From NCBI GenBank assembly GCA_964644025.1, contig CAZXVW010000029.1, forward strand, positions 1 to 29,186: a DNA stretch of 29,186 bases, read 5' to 3'. A model generated the notes under the pieces. It had not been told where the DNA came from. It saw nothing but the letters and a program-made list of their open reading frames with translations, and did no database searches. This document shows positions 8,343 through 15,823 of the stretch, piece after piece. The translations under genes and the position numbers were made by a program. The first letter of the stretch is position 1; every line of letters begins with the position of its first letter. This DNA is from CAZXVW01 sp964644025. GTDB taxonomy: Bacteria; Acidobacteriota; Terriglobia; Bryobacterales; Bryobacteraceae.

Positions 8343-8382
8343 CGCCGGCCCGGTCCGGCGTCCCAGCCACCAGAGCGCTGGG
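8343..8382 (+). promoter_or_regulatory. Two tandem hairpins between the shell gene and the aldehyde dehydrogenase gene
   Basis: Inverted repeat 1 is CGCCGG (8343-8348) with CCGGCG (8355-8360), loop 6 nt. Inverted repeat 2 is CCCAGC (8362-8367) with GCTGGG (8377-8382), loop 9 nt, ending 3 nt before the ATG at 8386. No purine-rich ribosome binding site is evident for the downstream gene. The arrangement could stabilise the upstream shell mRNA, lower enzyme translation relative to shell, or both. There is no T-run, so it is not a standard terminator. Confidence 0.5.
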
Positions 8383-8385
8383 TAG

Positions 8386-10254
8386 ATGATGCTTCAGGAC
8401 AAAGATCTGATTGCCATCCAGGAAGCCCGCTCGAAGGTGGAGGCGGCGTACGCGGCCTGGGAGAAGTACCGCACATTTTCCCAGGAGCAGGTGGACGCCG
8501 TTGTCGAACAGGTGGCGGCCACCGGCAGGGCCAACGCGCGGCGCCTGGCGGAAATGGCCGTCGAGGAAACCGGTTACGGCAACGTCAAGGACAAGCTGGC
8601 CAAGAACCTTCTTTGTGCCGACTTCCTGCCGCGGAAGATGCGGGGGATGAAGACGGTCGGCGTTCTGCGGGAGATTCCGGAGGAAAAAGTTACCGAGGTG
8701 GCGGTCCCGATGGGCGTGGTGGCCGCCGTAATTCCGGTGACGAACCCGACTTCGACAGCGATTTTCAAGGCGCTGGTTTCGCTCAAGGCAGGCAACGCGG
8801 TGGTACTCACTCCACATCCGCGGGCCAAGAAATGCACTTGCTACACGGCTGACCTTCTTTACCGGGCGGCCGTCCAGGCCGGCGCCCCGGAAGGCATTCT
8901 CCAGTGCCTCACCGACGTGACCCTGCAAAGCACGCAGGAGCTGATGCGTCATCCGAAGACGGGGATCATCCTGGCCACCGGGGGGCAGGGCCTAGTCCGG
9001 GCCGCTTACACGAGCGGGAAGCCGGCCCTGGGCGTCGGCCCGGGCAACGTGCCGGTGCTGGTGGAAGAGTCCGCCGACGTGGCGCAGGCCGCAGCAATGG
9101 TGGTCGAGGGAAAATCGTTCGACTACGGCACGGTTTGCTCGAGCGAGCAGACCTTGGTCACTTGCAATAAGCTGAAGCCCAAGGTGATCGAGGAGCTGCA
9201 AAAGAACAAGGCCTACATTTGCAACGAGGAGCAGGCCAAGGCGCTGGGCGCGCTGCTGATTAGCCCGGCCGGCACAGTGAAGCCGGAGTGCGTGGGCCAG
9301 TCTCCCGAGAGAATCGCCCAGATGGCGGGCTTTTCGGTGCCCGCCGGCACCTCCATCATCGCGGCCGAGATCCGCGGCGTCGGGCCTGAACACCCGCTTT
9401 CGCGGGAAAAGCTATCCCCGGTGCTGGCCCTATACTTCGGCGAGGATTTCAACGAGGGGGTAGAGACCTGCGAGGCCATTCTGCATTTCGGCGGTCTGGG
9501 GCATACCTGCGTCATCTTCTCGAACGACGAAGCGCGGATTCGGGAATTCGCCATGCGGGTATCGGCCAACCGCGTGCTGATCAACACCCCGGCTCCACAG
9601 GGCTCAGTGGGGCTGACGACGAATGTCTTTCCCTCGATGACGCTTGGCTGCGGGGCCGCCGCCAGCAATTCCACGAGTGATAACGTGGGGCCGCTCCATC
9701 TCATCAACATCAAGCGCATTGCGTACGCAGTGCGGCGGACCGAAGAAGTGCTCCAGATTCCGGAATCGGCGGAATCGGCTGTCACGGCGCCAGCAGCCCG
9801 CCCCGCCCCGGCACCGGCGCCGGTGGCGGCGGAGGCCGTGCCGCGCCAGATGGTGGAAGCGGTCGTGGAAGACTACCTGAAAAAGCGAGGGATTACGGTG
9901 GCCTCGCCTGGAACGGCGGCGCCGGCGGCTGAGCTCACCAGTGTGGCCACCCAGGTCGTGGACCGGTTTCTGGCTGCTCGCCAGGCCGAGAATCCGCCAC
10001 CGGCTCCCGGCGGCCCTACCTGTAGCAGTTGCGCGTTGCCTCCGGCAGCGGCGCCGGAATCCGAACCTCAGCAACCGGCAGAACCGGAACGGGAGCCCGA
10101 AATTCGGATTGTCGACTTTGTCTGTGAACGGGATGTTCGGGAGGCGATTGAAGCATCCCGCAAGATCTACATTGGTCCCCGGACGATCGTGACCCCGGCC
10201 GCCCGCGAACTCGCCAGCCGGGGTGATATCCTAGTGCTCGCCGAGCGATCATGA
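8386..10254 (+). CDS. CoA-acylating aldehyde dehydrogenase, microcompartment type, with composite C-terminal tail
   Basis: A 622-aa enzyme predicted to oxidise an aldehyde to acyl-CoA with NAD+ inside a metabolosome. Residues 1 to about 465 are the EutE/PduP-like ALDH core. Landmarks are the KDLIAIQEAR start, VIPVTNPTSTAIFKAL, the segment ATGGQGLVRAAYTSGKPALG, and the catalytic Cys251 in FDYGTVCSSEQ. The normal enzyme ends near ILQIPES. Here about 155 more residues follow: an Ala/Pro linker, two amphipathic helices that look like encapsulation peptides (RQMVEAVVEDYLKKRGI, 487-503; LTSVATQVVDRFLAAR, 517-532), a CxxC (546-549), another Pro/Glu linker, and a terminal module (573-622) with KIYIGPRTIVTPAAREL. 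That last motif resembles the N-termini of EutT and EutQ. A second ATG at 8389 is equally possible. The stop overlaps the next gene as ATGA. Confidence 0.9.
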   Translation: MMLQDKDLIAIQEARSKVEAAYAAWEKYRTFSQEQVDAVVEQVAATGRANARRLAEMAVEETGYGNVKDKLAKNLLCADFLPRKMRGMKTVGVLREIPEEKVTEVAVPMGVVAAVIPVTNPTSTAIFKALVSLKAGNAVVLTPHPRAKKCTCYTADLLYRAAVQAGAPEGILQCLTDVTLQSTQELMRHPKTGIILATGGQGLVRAAYTSGKPALGVGPGNVPVLVEESADVAQAAAMVVEGKSFDYGTVCSSEQTLVTCNKLKPKVIEELQKNKAYICNEEQAKALGALLISPAGTVKPECVGQSPERIAQMAGFSVPAGTSIIAAEIRGVGPEHPLSREKLSPVLALYFGEDFNEGVETCEAILHFGGLGHTCVIFSNDEARIREFAMRVSANRVLINTPAPQGSVGLTTNVFPSMTLGCGAAASNSTSDNVGPLHLINIKRIAYAVRRTEEVLQIPESAESAVTAPAARPAPAPAPVAAEAVPRQMVEAVVEDYLKKRGITVASPGTAAPAAELTSVATQVVDRFLAARQAENPPPAPGGPTCSSCALPPAAAPESEPQQPAEPEREPEIRIVDFVCERDVREAIEASRKIYIGPRTIVTPAARELASRGDILVLAERS

Positions 10255-10754
10255 AACAAGACCTGGACGGTTTGAGAACGGAGATCGGGGACTACCTGGA
10301 ATCGGAAAACTTCCTGGTCTTCCATGGGCACCCCCGCTACTCAGAGCCTTTCGTCACCGTACGATGGGATAGCGACCGCTACCCGGACTACAAGCTGTTC
10401 CTGAAGCTGGCCAAGCAGCTCGGCGAAAATCTGATTGTGTTTCACCACCGAGAGCTTTCCTCGGATTTCATCGACGATCTGCTGGACCAGATGGAGGGGC
10501 TGGATCTTCCCGAGGAAGAACTGGCGGAGTTGAGCGGCCGCCTGGCCGACTTGCGTTCTTTTGAAGGTTTCACTTGCGTGGTGGAGCTCTCCTTCGAGTA
10601 CCGAGAGCATTTCTACATTTACTCGAAGGCGGCTCCCTGGTACGAGGATCTCCTGGAGATCGCCGACGAGATTGATGCGTACTCGGCGGACGAAGATGAG
10701 GGCGGGTACGAGGAACCGGAAGATGGCATGGGCAGTTACTTCTCCAGGAACTGA
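10251..10754 (+). CDS. Unknown 167-aa acidic protein coupled to the BMC aldehyde dehydrogenase
   Basis: I do not recognise this family. The product is soluble, with no signal peptide or membrane segment. It has an N-terminal part with alternating aromatic and charged residues (YLESENFLVFHGHPRYSEPFVTVRWDSD), a central acidic helical stretch (DDLLDQMEGLDLPEEELAEL), a strand-like segment CVVELSFEYREHFYIYSK, and a very acidic tail (about residues 140-160). Its ATG overlaps the aldehyde dehydrogenase stop by 4 nt, so it is translated with that enzyme, and recJ starts 12 bp after it. A microcompartment role (cargo, adaptor or assembly factor) is possible from position alone; it equally could be a general lineage-specific protein trapped in the operon. 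No encapsulation-peptide helix is evident. Confidence 0.75.
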   Translation: MKQDLDGLRTEIGDYLESENFLVFHGHPRYSEPFVTVRWDSDRYPDYKLFLKLAKQLGENLIVFHHRELSSDFIDDLLDQMEGLDLPEEELAELSGRLADLRSFEGFTCVVELSFEYREHFYIYSKAAPWYEDLLEIADEIDAYSADEDEGGYEEPEDGMGSYFSRN

Positions 10755-10766
10755 AGCACCTGGCCG

Positions 10767-12506
10767 ATGATCCGACCATGGCGTTGGGTACTGCCGGCGC
10801 GCCCGCCCGCGGAAGTTGAGAGCTTCGCCGAGCGTCTTTCGATCACGCGTCCGGCCGCCCGGGTGCTGTGGCGCCGGGGATACCGGGACGCCGAATCAGC
10901 CCGGCGTTTTCTACGGCCGTCGCTGGCGGACCTGCACGATCCGTTTCTGCTGCCGGACATGGAAAAGGCCGTGGACCGGCTCCGCCGCGCCATCGCCGAC
11001 GGGGAGAAGATTCTCCTTTACGGCGACTATGACGCCGACGGCTCCACCTCGATCGCGATCCTGAAAAAAGCCATTGACCTCGCCGGCGGGCGGTGCGTTT
11101 TTCACGTACCGGACCGTTTCCTGGAAGGTTACGGGATGCGCACGGAGGTCATGGAGAGGGCGGCCAAAGAGGGCGTCACCCTGGTGATCAGTGTTGACAC
11201 GGGCATCCGCGCCGCCGGGGCGGTCATCCGCGCGGGAGAACTCGGCATGGACGTCGTCATCACCGATCACCACCTGCCGGATGCGGGTCTGCCCCCGGCG
11301 CTGGCGGCGGTCAATCCGAATCGCCCGGATTGCTCCTACCCGGACCGGCACCTGTGCGGCGCCGGCGTCGTGCTCAAGCTCATCCAGGCGCTTTTTGCGG
11401 CACTGGGATGGGAGGAGTCAAGACGGCGGCGAATGCTGGAGTCGTTCGTAAAAATGGTGGCGATCGCCACCGTGGCTGACGTAGTGCCGCTGGTGGGAGA
11501 AAACCGCATTCTGGTCCGGCACGGGTTGGAGGGGCTGCGATGCGTGCACAACCCAGGCTTACGGGCCTTGCTGGACGTAGCCGGCTTTCGGGAAGGAGAG
11601 CGGCCCACAGCCGGGCAAGTGGCTTTCCGGGTAGCTCCCCGGATCAACGCCGCCGGCCGGATGGCCAGCGCCAGGGACGTGGTGGACTTGTTCCTTACGA
11701 GCGACGCCGGGCGTGCCCGCGAGCTGGCCTCGCAGCTTCATGTACTGAACCAGCAGCGCCAGCAGACCGAAGCCGCGATCCTGGACCTGATTTTGAGGGA
11801 GTGCGCCCGGACGCCGGTGACCGATGAGCAAGCTGCGCTGGTTTTTCACGGCAAAGGCTGGCACCAGGGTGTGGTGGGGATCGTGGCGGCGCGCCTGGTG
11901 GAGCGGTTTCACCGTCCGGTATTTGTTCTCAGTGTGGACGAGGAGGCAGAGGAAGCGCGGGGTTCCGGGCGCAGCATCCCGTCTTTTCACCTGCTGGAAG
12001 CATTGGAGTCGATGGCAGGGCTGTTCACCCGGTTCGGCGGTCACCGGCAAGCGGCGGGCCTCAGCCTTCCAGTGGAGCGAATCGGCGAGTTCCGCCGGCG
12101 CCTGAGCGCGTACGCGGCCAGCCGTCTTGGCACCGAGGATCTCCAGCCGGTCCGGGAGATCGACGCCCGGCTGGAATTTTCCGAGATCACCGGCCAGTCC
12201 GCGGCCGACGTTCTGGCACTGCGGCCTTTCGGTTTCGGAAACCCTGCCCCGTTATTCGCCATCGAGAAGGTCAAGGTTGCCAGCCAACCGGTCATCTTCA
12301 AGGAAAAACATCTGCGCGTCCGCCTGCTGCAAAACGGCCGGGCCCACTGGGCCACGGGGTGGAATCTGGCTTCCCGGGCGGGAGAACTGGGGGCCGGGAA
12401 GCTGGTGGATGTGGTGGTCAGTTTCGAGGACGATCCGTACTCGGCCGCCCGGGGCTACCCGGGTTGGGCACTCGTCCTGAAAGATGTCCGTCCGTCCAGA
12501 GACTAA
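10767..12506 (+). CDS. recJ: Single-stranded-DNA-specific 5'-3' exonuclease RecJ
   Basis: A 579-aa DHH-superfamily nuclease that degrades single-stranded DNA 5' to 3' in recombination and mismatch or base-excision repair. Metal-binding motifs are complete: GDYDADG with D87, D89 and D91; SVDTG with D144; TDHH with D167, H168 and H169; and the DHHA1 GGH with H426 in RFGGHRQAAG. The C-terminal OB-like domain ends in LVLKDVRPSRD. The start IRPWRWVLPARPP is usual for RecJ, and the length matches the family. It lies 12 bp downstream of the unknown 167-aa gene with no terminator between, so it appears to share a transcript with the BMC genes. Its TAA (12504-12506) overlaps the TAG of the convergent gene on the other strand. 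Confidence 0.93.
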   Translation: MIRPWRWVLPARPPAEVESFAERLSITRPAARVLWRRGYRDAESARRFLRPSLADLHDPFLLPDMEKAVDRLRRAIADGEKILLYGDYDADGSTSIAILKKAIDLAGGRCVFHVPDRFLEGYGMRTEVMERAAKEGVTLVISVDTGIRAAGAVIRAGELGMDVVITDHHLPDAGLPPALAAVNPNRPDCSYPDRHLCGAGVVLKLIQALFAALGWEESRRRRMLESFVKMVAIATVADVVPLVGENRILVRHGLEGLRCVHNPGLRALLDVAGFREGERPTAGQVAFRVAPRINAAGRMASARDVVDLFLTSDAGRARELASQLHVLNQQRQQTEAAILDLILRECARTPVTDEQAALVFHGKGWHQGVVGIVAARLVERFHRPVFVLSVDEEAEEARGSGRSIPSFHLLEALESMAGLFTRFGGHRQAAGLSLPVERIGEFRRRLSAYAASRLGTEDLQPVREIDARLEFSEITGQSAADVLALRPFGFGNPAPLFAIEKVKVASQPVIFKEKHLRVRLLQNGRAHWATGWNLASRAGELGAGKLVDVVVSFEDDPYSAARGYPGWALVLKDVRPSRD

Positions 12507-13639
12507 TACCGGAACACGGCGGCGAGGAGCCCGCCGCCCGGCACGTCACCCGGGGCAACGGCGAAGACGGCCCCGCCCTGCACCAGCGTTCGGGTGGCGG
12601 CCAGGTTCAGCAAATCCCGGTCACCGGGCTGCTTTTCAGCGCTCAGTATGACTCGCTGGGACTCTTCGTCAAACCGTCCCCACTGCTGCTGGCCGACGGC
12701 GACGAAGAGCTGTTCGACGCGTCCCTGCCAGGCGGCCGGGACCACCTTCCGAATGTCGTTGGAGGATCTGTCGGTGCCAGCGTTCTCCTCGTATTTCTTC
12801 GCGGCTGCTTCCCTGGCTTTCCGGAAATGCGGCTCCACGATCGCCCAGGCGCGGGACTGGAGATCTTCCGGCCGCCGGCCCTCCGGATTGCCAGCGACCC
12901 CCCCGTCGATCAGGTGAGGGTACGTGTTCGATTCCCGGTAGAGGGGGAACAAGTATTCCACACCGGCGAGCACCAGCGGCGCGCGGTCGTCCCGGAGGAT
13001 TTCCCGCACACCTTTGTCGACGAGCCGGAAAAATTCACGCAGATCTTGCTTGGTGTCCTGCTCCCGGGTTCCATGCCCGTGGCCCATCACGGTCCCGCCG
13101 GCCGCATGAATCTGATATTGCTTTTCGACCCCGGCCAGGCCCAGGAACTCGCTGAGACTGCGAGGGGTTCCCTCGGGCAGCAACGTTTCGCGGACCCCGT
13201 AACGCGTGCATTGGAAGAACCGAACCTCGTTCTTGCTCAACGTAAGGAGGTAGAACCGGCCATCCTCGGTGAACAGCCGGAGCAAGGGTTTTACGTGAAA
13301 TCGGTCTGTCACTACTACAAGTTCATCAAAGCGAAGCGGGAGCCGGTAGTAGTAGAAATTGTCCGGAGAACGGAACAGGGCCAGGCCGTCGCTCTGGTAC
13401 TGCCAGAAGCCCGGGTTCTCACACAACTTCTGCAGCGGATCCAGCAGCGTCTTGATGTGGGGAGCTTTCAGGGCGTGCTGGGCCAGTTGTCCCTCGGCGT
13501 TCTTCAACAGGTTCTTCAGCCGGATGGGATCCTGTTTGGTTTCAATCCCGCCGCGATGGGTGGGAAGGAAAACAGACACGCACGGCTCTCTGCCAGGCTC
13601 GATCAGTTGTCGCAGTTGTTCCTTTTGCAATAGTTCCAT
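12503..13639 (-). CDS. baeRF-type protein (bacterial archaeo-eukaryotic release factor-like family)
   Basis: A 378-aa protein whose N-terminal part (LIEPGREPCVSVFLPTHRGG, then KQDPIRLKNLLKNAE) and middle (DGLALFRSPDNFYYYRLP, LLRLFTEDGRFYLLTLSKNEVRFFQ) match the layout of baeRF families, relatives of eRF1/aRF1 domain 2-3 proteins found in bacteria. A central poorly conserved loop precedes VDKGVREILRDDRAPLVLAGVEYL and the C-terminal RVEQLFVAVGQQQWG. No GGQ peptidyl-hydrolysis motif is apparent, so a canonical termination function is unlikely; a ribosome-linked role is inferred from the family only. The ATG at 13639 has GGAGGG about 7 nt upstream on its strand. The 3' end overlaps recJ by 4 bp. 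Confidence 0.75.
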   Translation of the reverse strand: MELLQKEQLRQLIEPGREPCVSVFLPTHRGGIETKQDPIRLKNLLKNAEGQLAQHALKAPHIKTLLDPLQKLCENPGFWQYQSDGLALFRSPDNFYYYRLPLRFDELVVVTDRFHVKPLLRLFTEDGRFYLLTLSKNEVRFFQCTRYGVRETLLPEGTPRSLSEFLGLAGVEKQYQIHAAGGTVMGHGHGTREQDTKQDLREFFRLVDKGVREILRDDRAPLVLAGVEYLFPLYRESNTYPHLIDGGVAGNPEGRRPEDLQSRAWAIVEPHFRKAREAAAKKYEENAGTDRSSNDIRKVVPAAWQGRVEQLFVAVGQQQWGRFDEESQRVILSAEKQPGDRDLLNLAATRTLVQGGAVFAVAPGDVPGGGLLAAVFRY

Positions 13640-13742
13640 GCGGTCCCTCCAGTAGATAGAGTACTCGTTTTCTTGCGGATTGAGAGAGAGAAATTGGTTT
13701 GCGCTCGGCTGCGGCCATCATGAGGAAACTCCGGTGATGCAG

Positions 13743-14063
13743 TCACCGGCGCCGTGATCCGCCGTCGCGGCCTTTGCTGAGCGAATCCAGGAGGGCCTGG
13801 AGCTGGCGGTCGGTCCGCTTTTGGGCTTTGGCCAGCTCGGCCACCGATTTCTGGTTTTCCACCAGCATCTTCATCCCGGTCTGCAACAGCTTCGCGATGG
13901 CGCCCAGCCGCTTGTCGAAGCGAGTTTCCATCTTTTCCACCCGGGCTTCGAGCCGGCCAGCGCGGGCCTCGGCCCGGTCCATGCGTTCCATGGCCTTTTG
14001 CATTCGGACCTCGAAGCTGGCCTGGCTTTCCAGGATGAACTGCATCGTCTTCTCGACGTCCAT
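13743..14063 (-). CDS. Small coiled-coil protein of unknown function
   Basis: A 106-aa protein with no signal peptide or membrane segment. Almost its whole length is predicted helix with heptad-like spacing of Leu, Met, Ile and Ala, from TMQFILESQASFEVRMQKAM through RLEARVEKMETRFDKRL to LAKAQKRTDRQLQALLDSL; it ends in a basic Arg/Gly/Ser tail. It probably oligomerises as a coiled coil. Codon use matches the neighbours, and the reading frame carries a clear 3-base composition bias, so I take it as real. It lies 43 bp downstream of the VWFA gene and 103 bp upstream of the baeRF gene on the same strand. The ribosome binding site is weak. No function can be stated. Confidence 0.65.
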   Translation of the reverse strand: MDVEKTMQFILESQASFEVRMQKAMERMDRAEARAGRLEARVEKMETRFDKRLGAIAKLLQTGMKMLVENQKSVAELAKAQKRTDRQLQALLDSLSKGRDGGSRRR

Positions 14064-14106
14064 AATCCGAGGGTAACACCCCGGAAGCCGGTTGAGGAAT
14101 TCCGGC

Positions 14107-15699
14107 TCATCGCGCGAAATAACCCGTGCGGGCGCGCACCCGCGCCCCGGGACGTTTCACCCGCACTTCAACGCGGCGCCAAGCCCCGTCGAAGGCCTGA
14201 TTCCGGGGGTAGTAGGCCAGCGTATAAACGCTGCGAAGTTCCGCGGCAACCTGTGGGTAGACCGGATCCAGATCGTGAGCCGACTGGGCCGCAAACAGCC
14301 GGCCTCCGGTCACTCCGGCCAGTGCCTGCATATTCCGCCGCGCCTTCCGGGCCCACTCCGGCGGAGGAACCCTGGTGAAAGGATCCAGGAAGACCGGGTA
14401 GATGAGTACGTCCATCCTGGCCGCTGCCCGGAGCAGCTTCTTGAACGGAACTTCAGAGGGTACGCCGAGGCCGTGAACCTGGTTGTCGATGCCGTCGCTG
14501 AGGATGATCAGGGCATTGCGCTCGCCCCCGCGCCGCGGAAACTCCTGGGCGTAAGCCAGCGCGATCGCGTCATACAACGGCGTTCCGCCAGAAACCTCGG
14601 GAATGAGGTCAATCAGGCGCCGCAATCGTTCCCGATCCCCGGTCAGCGGGGATACAACGTAGAACATGTTGCCGGCCAGGGCGTAAATGGCGACGCGGTC
14701 CCGCGGGCGGGCAATTCCGATGAAACGCCTGGCGGCTTCCTTCATTGCCTCACGCTCGCGCCGCGTGCTGCCGCTGAGGTCGAACAGCAGGGCCAGGTTG
14801 AACGGCGCTTCTCCGGAACTGGCGAGGGCGAGCCGTTGCGGAACGCCGTCCTCGGTGACTTCGAAGTCAGCCGGCTGCAAGTCCGCAAGCGGATGTCCCT
14901 GCGAATCGGTGACCGCCGCGTTCAGCGTGACCAGGCGCACCTCGGAACGGAAGCGGGGGAGCCCGCCTTCCACGGCGGCAGGGGAGGTGGGCTCCCGCGG
15001 CCGCCTTTTTGGCGCGGCCCGGGGCGCCGGGGGCGATTTCCGGCCGGCGAGCAGCCCTTCCACAATCCGGGTGGCCAGCCAGGGCGGCTTCACCGGCGCG
15101 TCCGCTGGAATCGGAAAGTCCTCCAGCACCAGCGCCGCCGGTTCGTTGGCTTGAACGCTCAACCGGGAATAGGTGATTCTGTCAGCCGGAAGCGTGTCGG
15201 TGAGCACCCATTCCGGTTCCCGGCGCCGCCCGCCAAGTTTCCGCCGCCGGAACTTGAACCCGGCCGGCAAGGAAAGCATGGCCGGCTCCCGGCGCGAGCT
15301 GACTCGCAACCGGGCGGCCGCCCAGGGAACAGCCAGCCTGATGCTTCCGGTGCCGGTGATCAATTCCGCCCGGTGGAGGAAGCCGCTCACGTCGATGTGC
15401 CCGGCCTCGGTTCGCGCCTGCAGATCGTAGCCATAGGGCAGGGTGATCTCCAGATCAATCGGGGCGCCGTCGGCGGGTTGCGCGCGGATGATAATCAGGC
15501 CGGGCTTCCGGACGGTTAGCGTATCGGCCGGCTGGATCTTGCGGACCGGGGAGCTCCGGCGCAACTGGACGCGGCCGATGTTGCTCACCCGGGCGGTCAC
15601 GCTTCCGGCGGGGTTCTGGACGCGGACGGTGACGCCCAGCGCCGCCAGGGAGCAGCAACACGCGGCGGCAACCGGCAGGAGCTGCAGTAACCGTTTCAT
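14107..15699 (-). CDS. Secreted VWFA-related Acidobacterial domain protein
   Basis: A 530-aa exported protein from the ATG at 15699; the 13 residues before it in frame lack signal character. The N-terminus is a signal sequence (KRLLQLLPVAAACCCSLAALG); the Cys cluster might allow lipidation, though the lipobox is imperfect. Residues about 25-210 are beta-rich, with repeated IxVxG-like strands. A Pro/Arg linker follows, then SEVRLVTLNAAVTDSQGHPL and DFEVTEDGVPQRL, the typical entry to this family. The VWA domain has a MIDAS motif at D307, S309 and S311 (FDLSGST), a GGTPLYDA threonine, and ILSDGIDN. The family is greatly expanded in Acidobacteria; metal-dependent protein binding outside the cytoplasm is presumed. 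This gene is the best lineage marker in the window. Confidence 0.85.
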   Translation of the reverse strand: MKRLLQLLPVAAACCCSLAALGVTVRVQNPAGSVTARVSNIGRVQLRRSSPVRKIQPADTLTVRKPGLIIIRAQPADGAPIDLEITLPYGYDLQARTEAGHIDVSGFLHRAELITGTGSIRLAVPWAAARLRVSSRREPAMLSLPAGFKFRRRKLGGRRREPEWVLTDTLPADRITYSRLSVQANEPAALVLEDFPIPADAPVKPPWLATRIVEGLLAGRKSPPAPRAAPKRRPREPTSPAAVEGGLPRFRSEVRLVTLNAAVTDSQGHPLADLQPADFEVTEDGVPQRLALASSGEAPFNLALLFDLSGSTRREREAMKEAARRFIGIARPRDRVAIYALAGNMFYVVSPLTGDRERLRRLIDLIPEVSGGTPLYDAIALAYAQEFPRRGGERNALIILSDGIDNQVHGLGVPSEVPFKKLLRAAARMDVLIYPVFLDPFTRVPPPEWARKARRNMQALAGVTGGRLFAAQSAHDLDPVYPQVAAELRSVYTLAYYPRNQAFDGAWRRVEVRVKRPGARVRARTGYFAR

Positions 15700-15804
15700 G
15701 AAACGAGCGCGTCCGCCCCCTGCCTCCAATCTTCGCACACACCCGCCGCGCCGCCGTGGGGCGGCATTGAGAGCCAGGTTTCCGCTACAATCAAATTTAT
15801 CCCT

Positions 15805-15814
15805 TGAGGTGGTG
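15805..15814 (+). promoter_or_regulatory. Ribosome binding site fixing the GTG start of coaD (with -10-like TACAAT upstream)
   Basis: GAGGTGGTGA lies 9 nt before the GTG at 15824 and is an extensive anti-SD match, so this GTG is preferred. TACAAT (15786-15791) could be a -10 box; the only TTG-type -35 nearby (TTGAGA, 15767-15772) is 13 bp away, too close for a standard promoter, so the promoter is uncertain. Confidence 0.55.
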
Positions 15815-15823
15815 ACACGATAA

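Noticed and set aside
12359..13633. 424-aa plus-strand open frame antisense to the baeRF gene
   Set aside because: No start signal and no recognisable fold; the minus-strand frame has a good ribosome binding site and family motifs.
14092..15519. 475-aa plus-strand open frame antisense to the VWFA gene
   Set aside because: Arg/Gly/Pro-rich mirror frame; the minus-strand gene has a signal peptide and MIDAS motif.
15767..15791. TTGAGA/TACAAT as a complete coaD promoter
   Set aside because: Spacing of 13 bp is too short for sigma-70; only the -10-like box is kept as a possibility.
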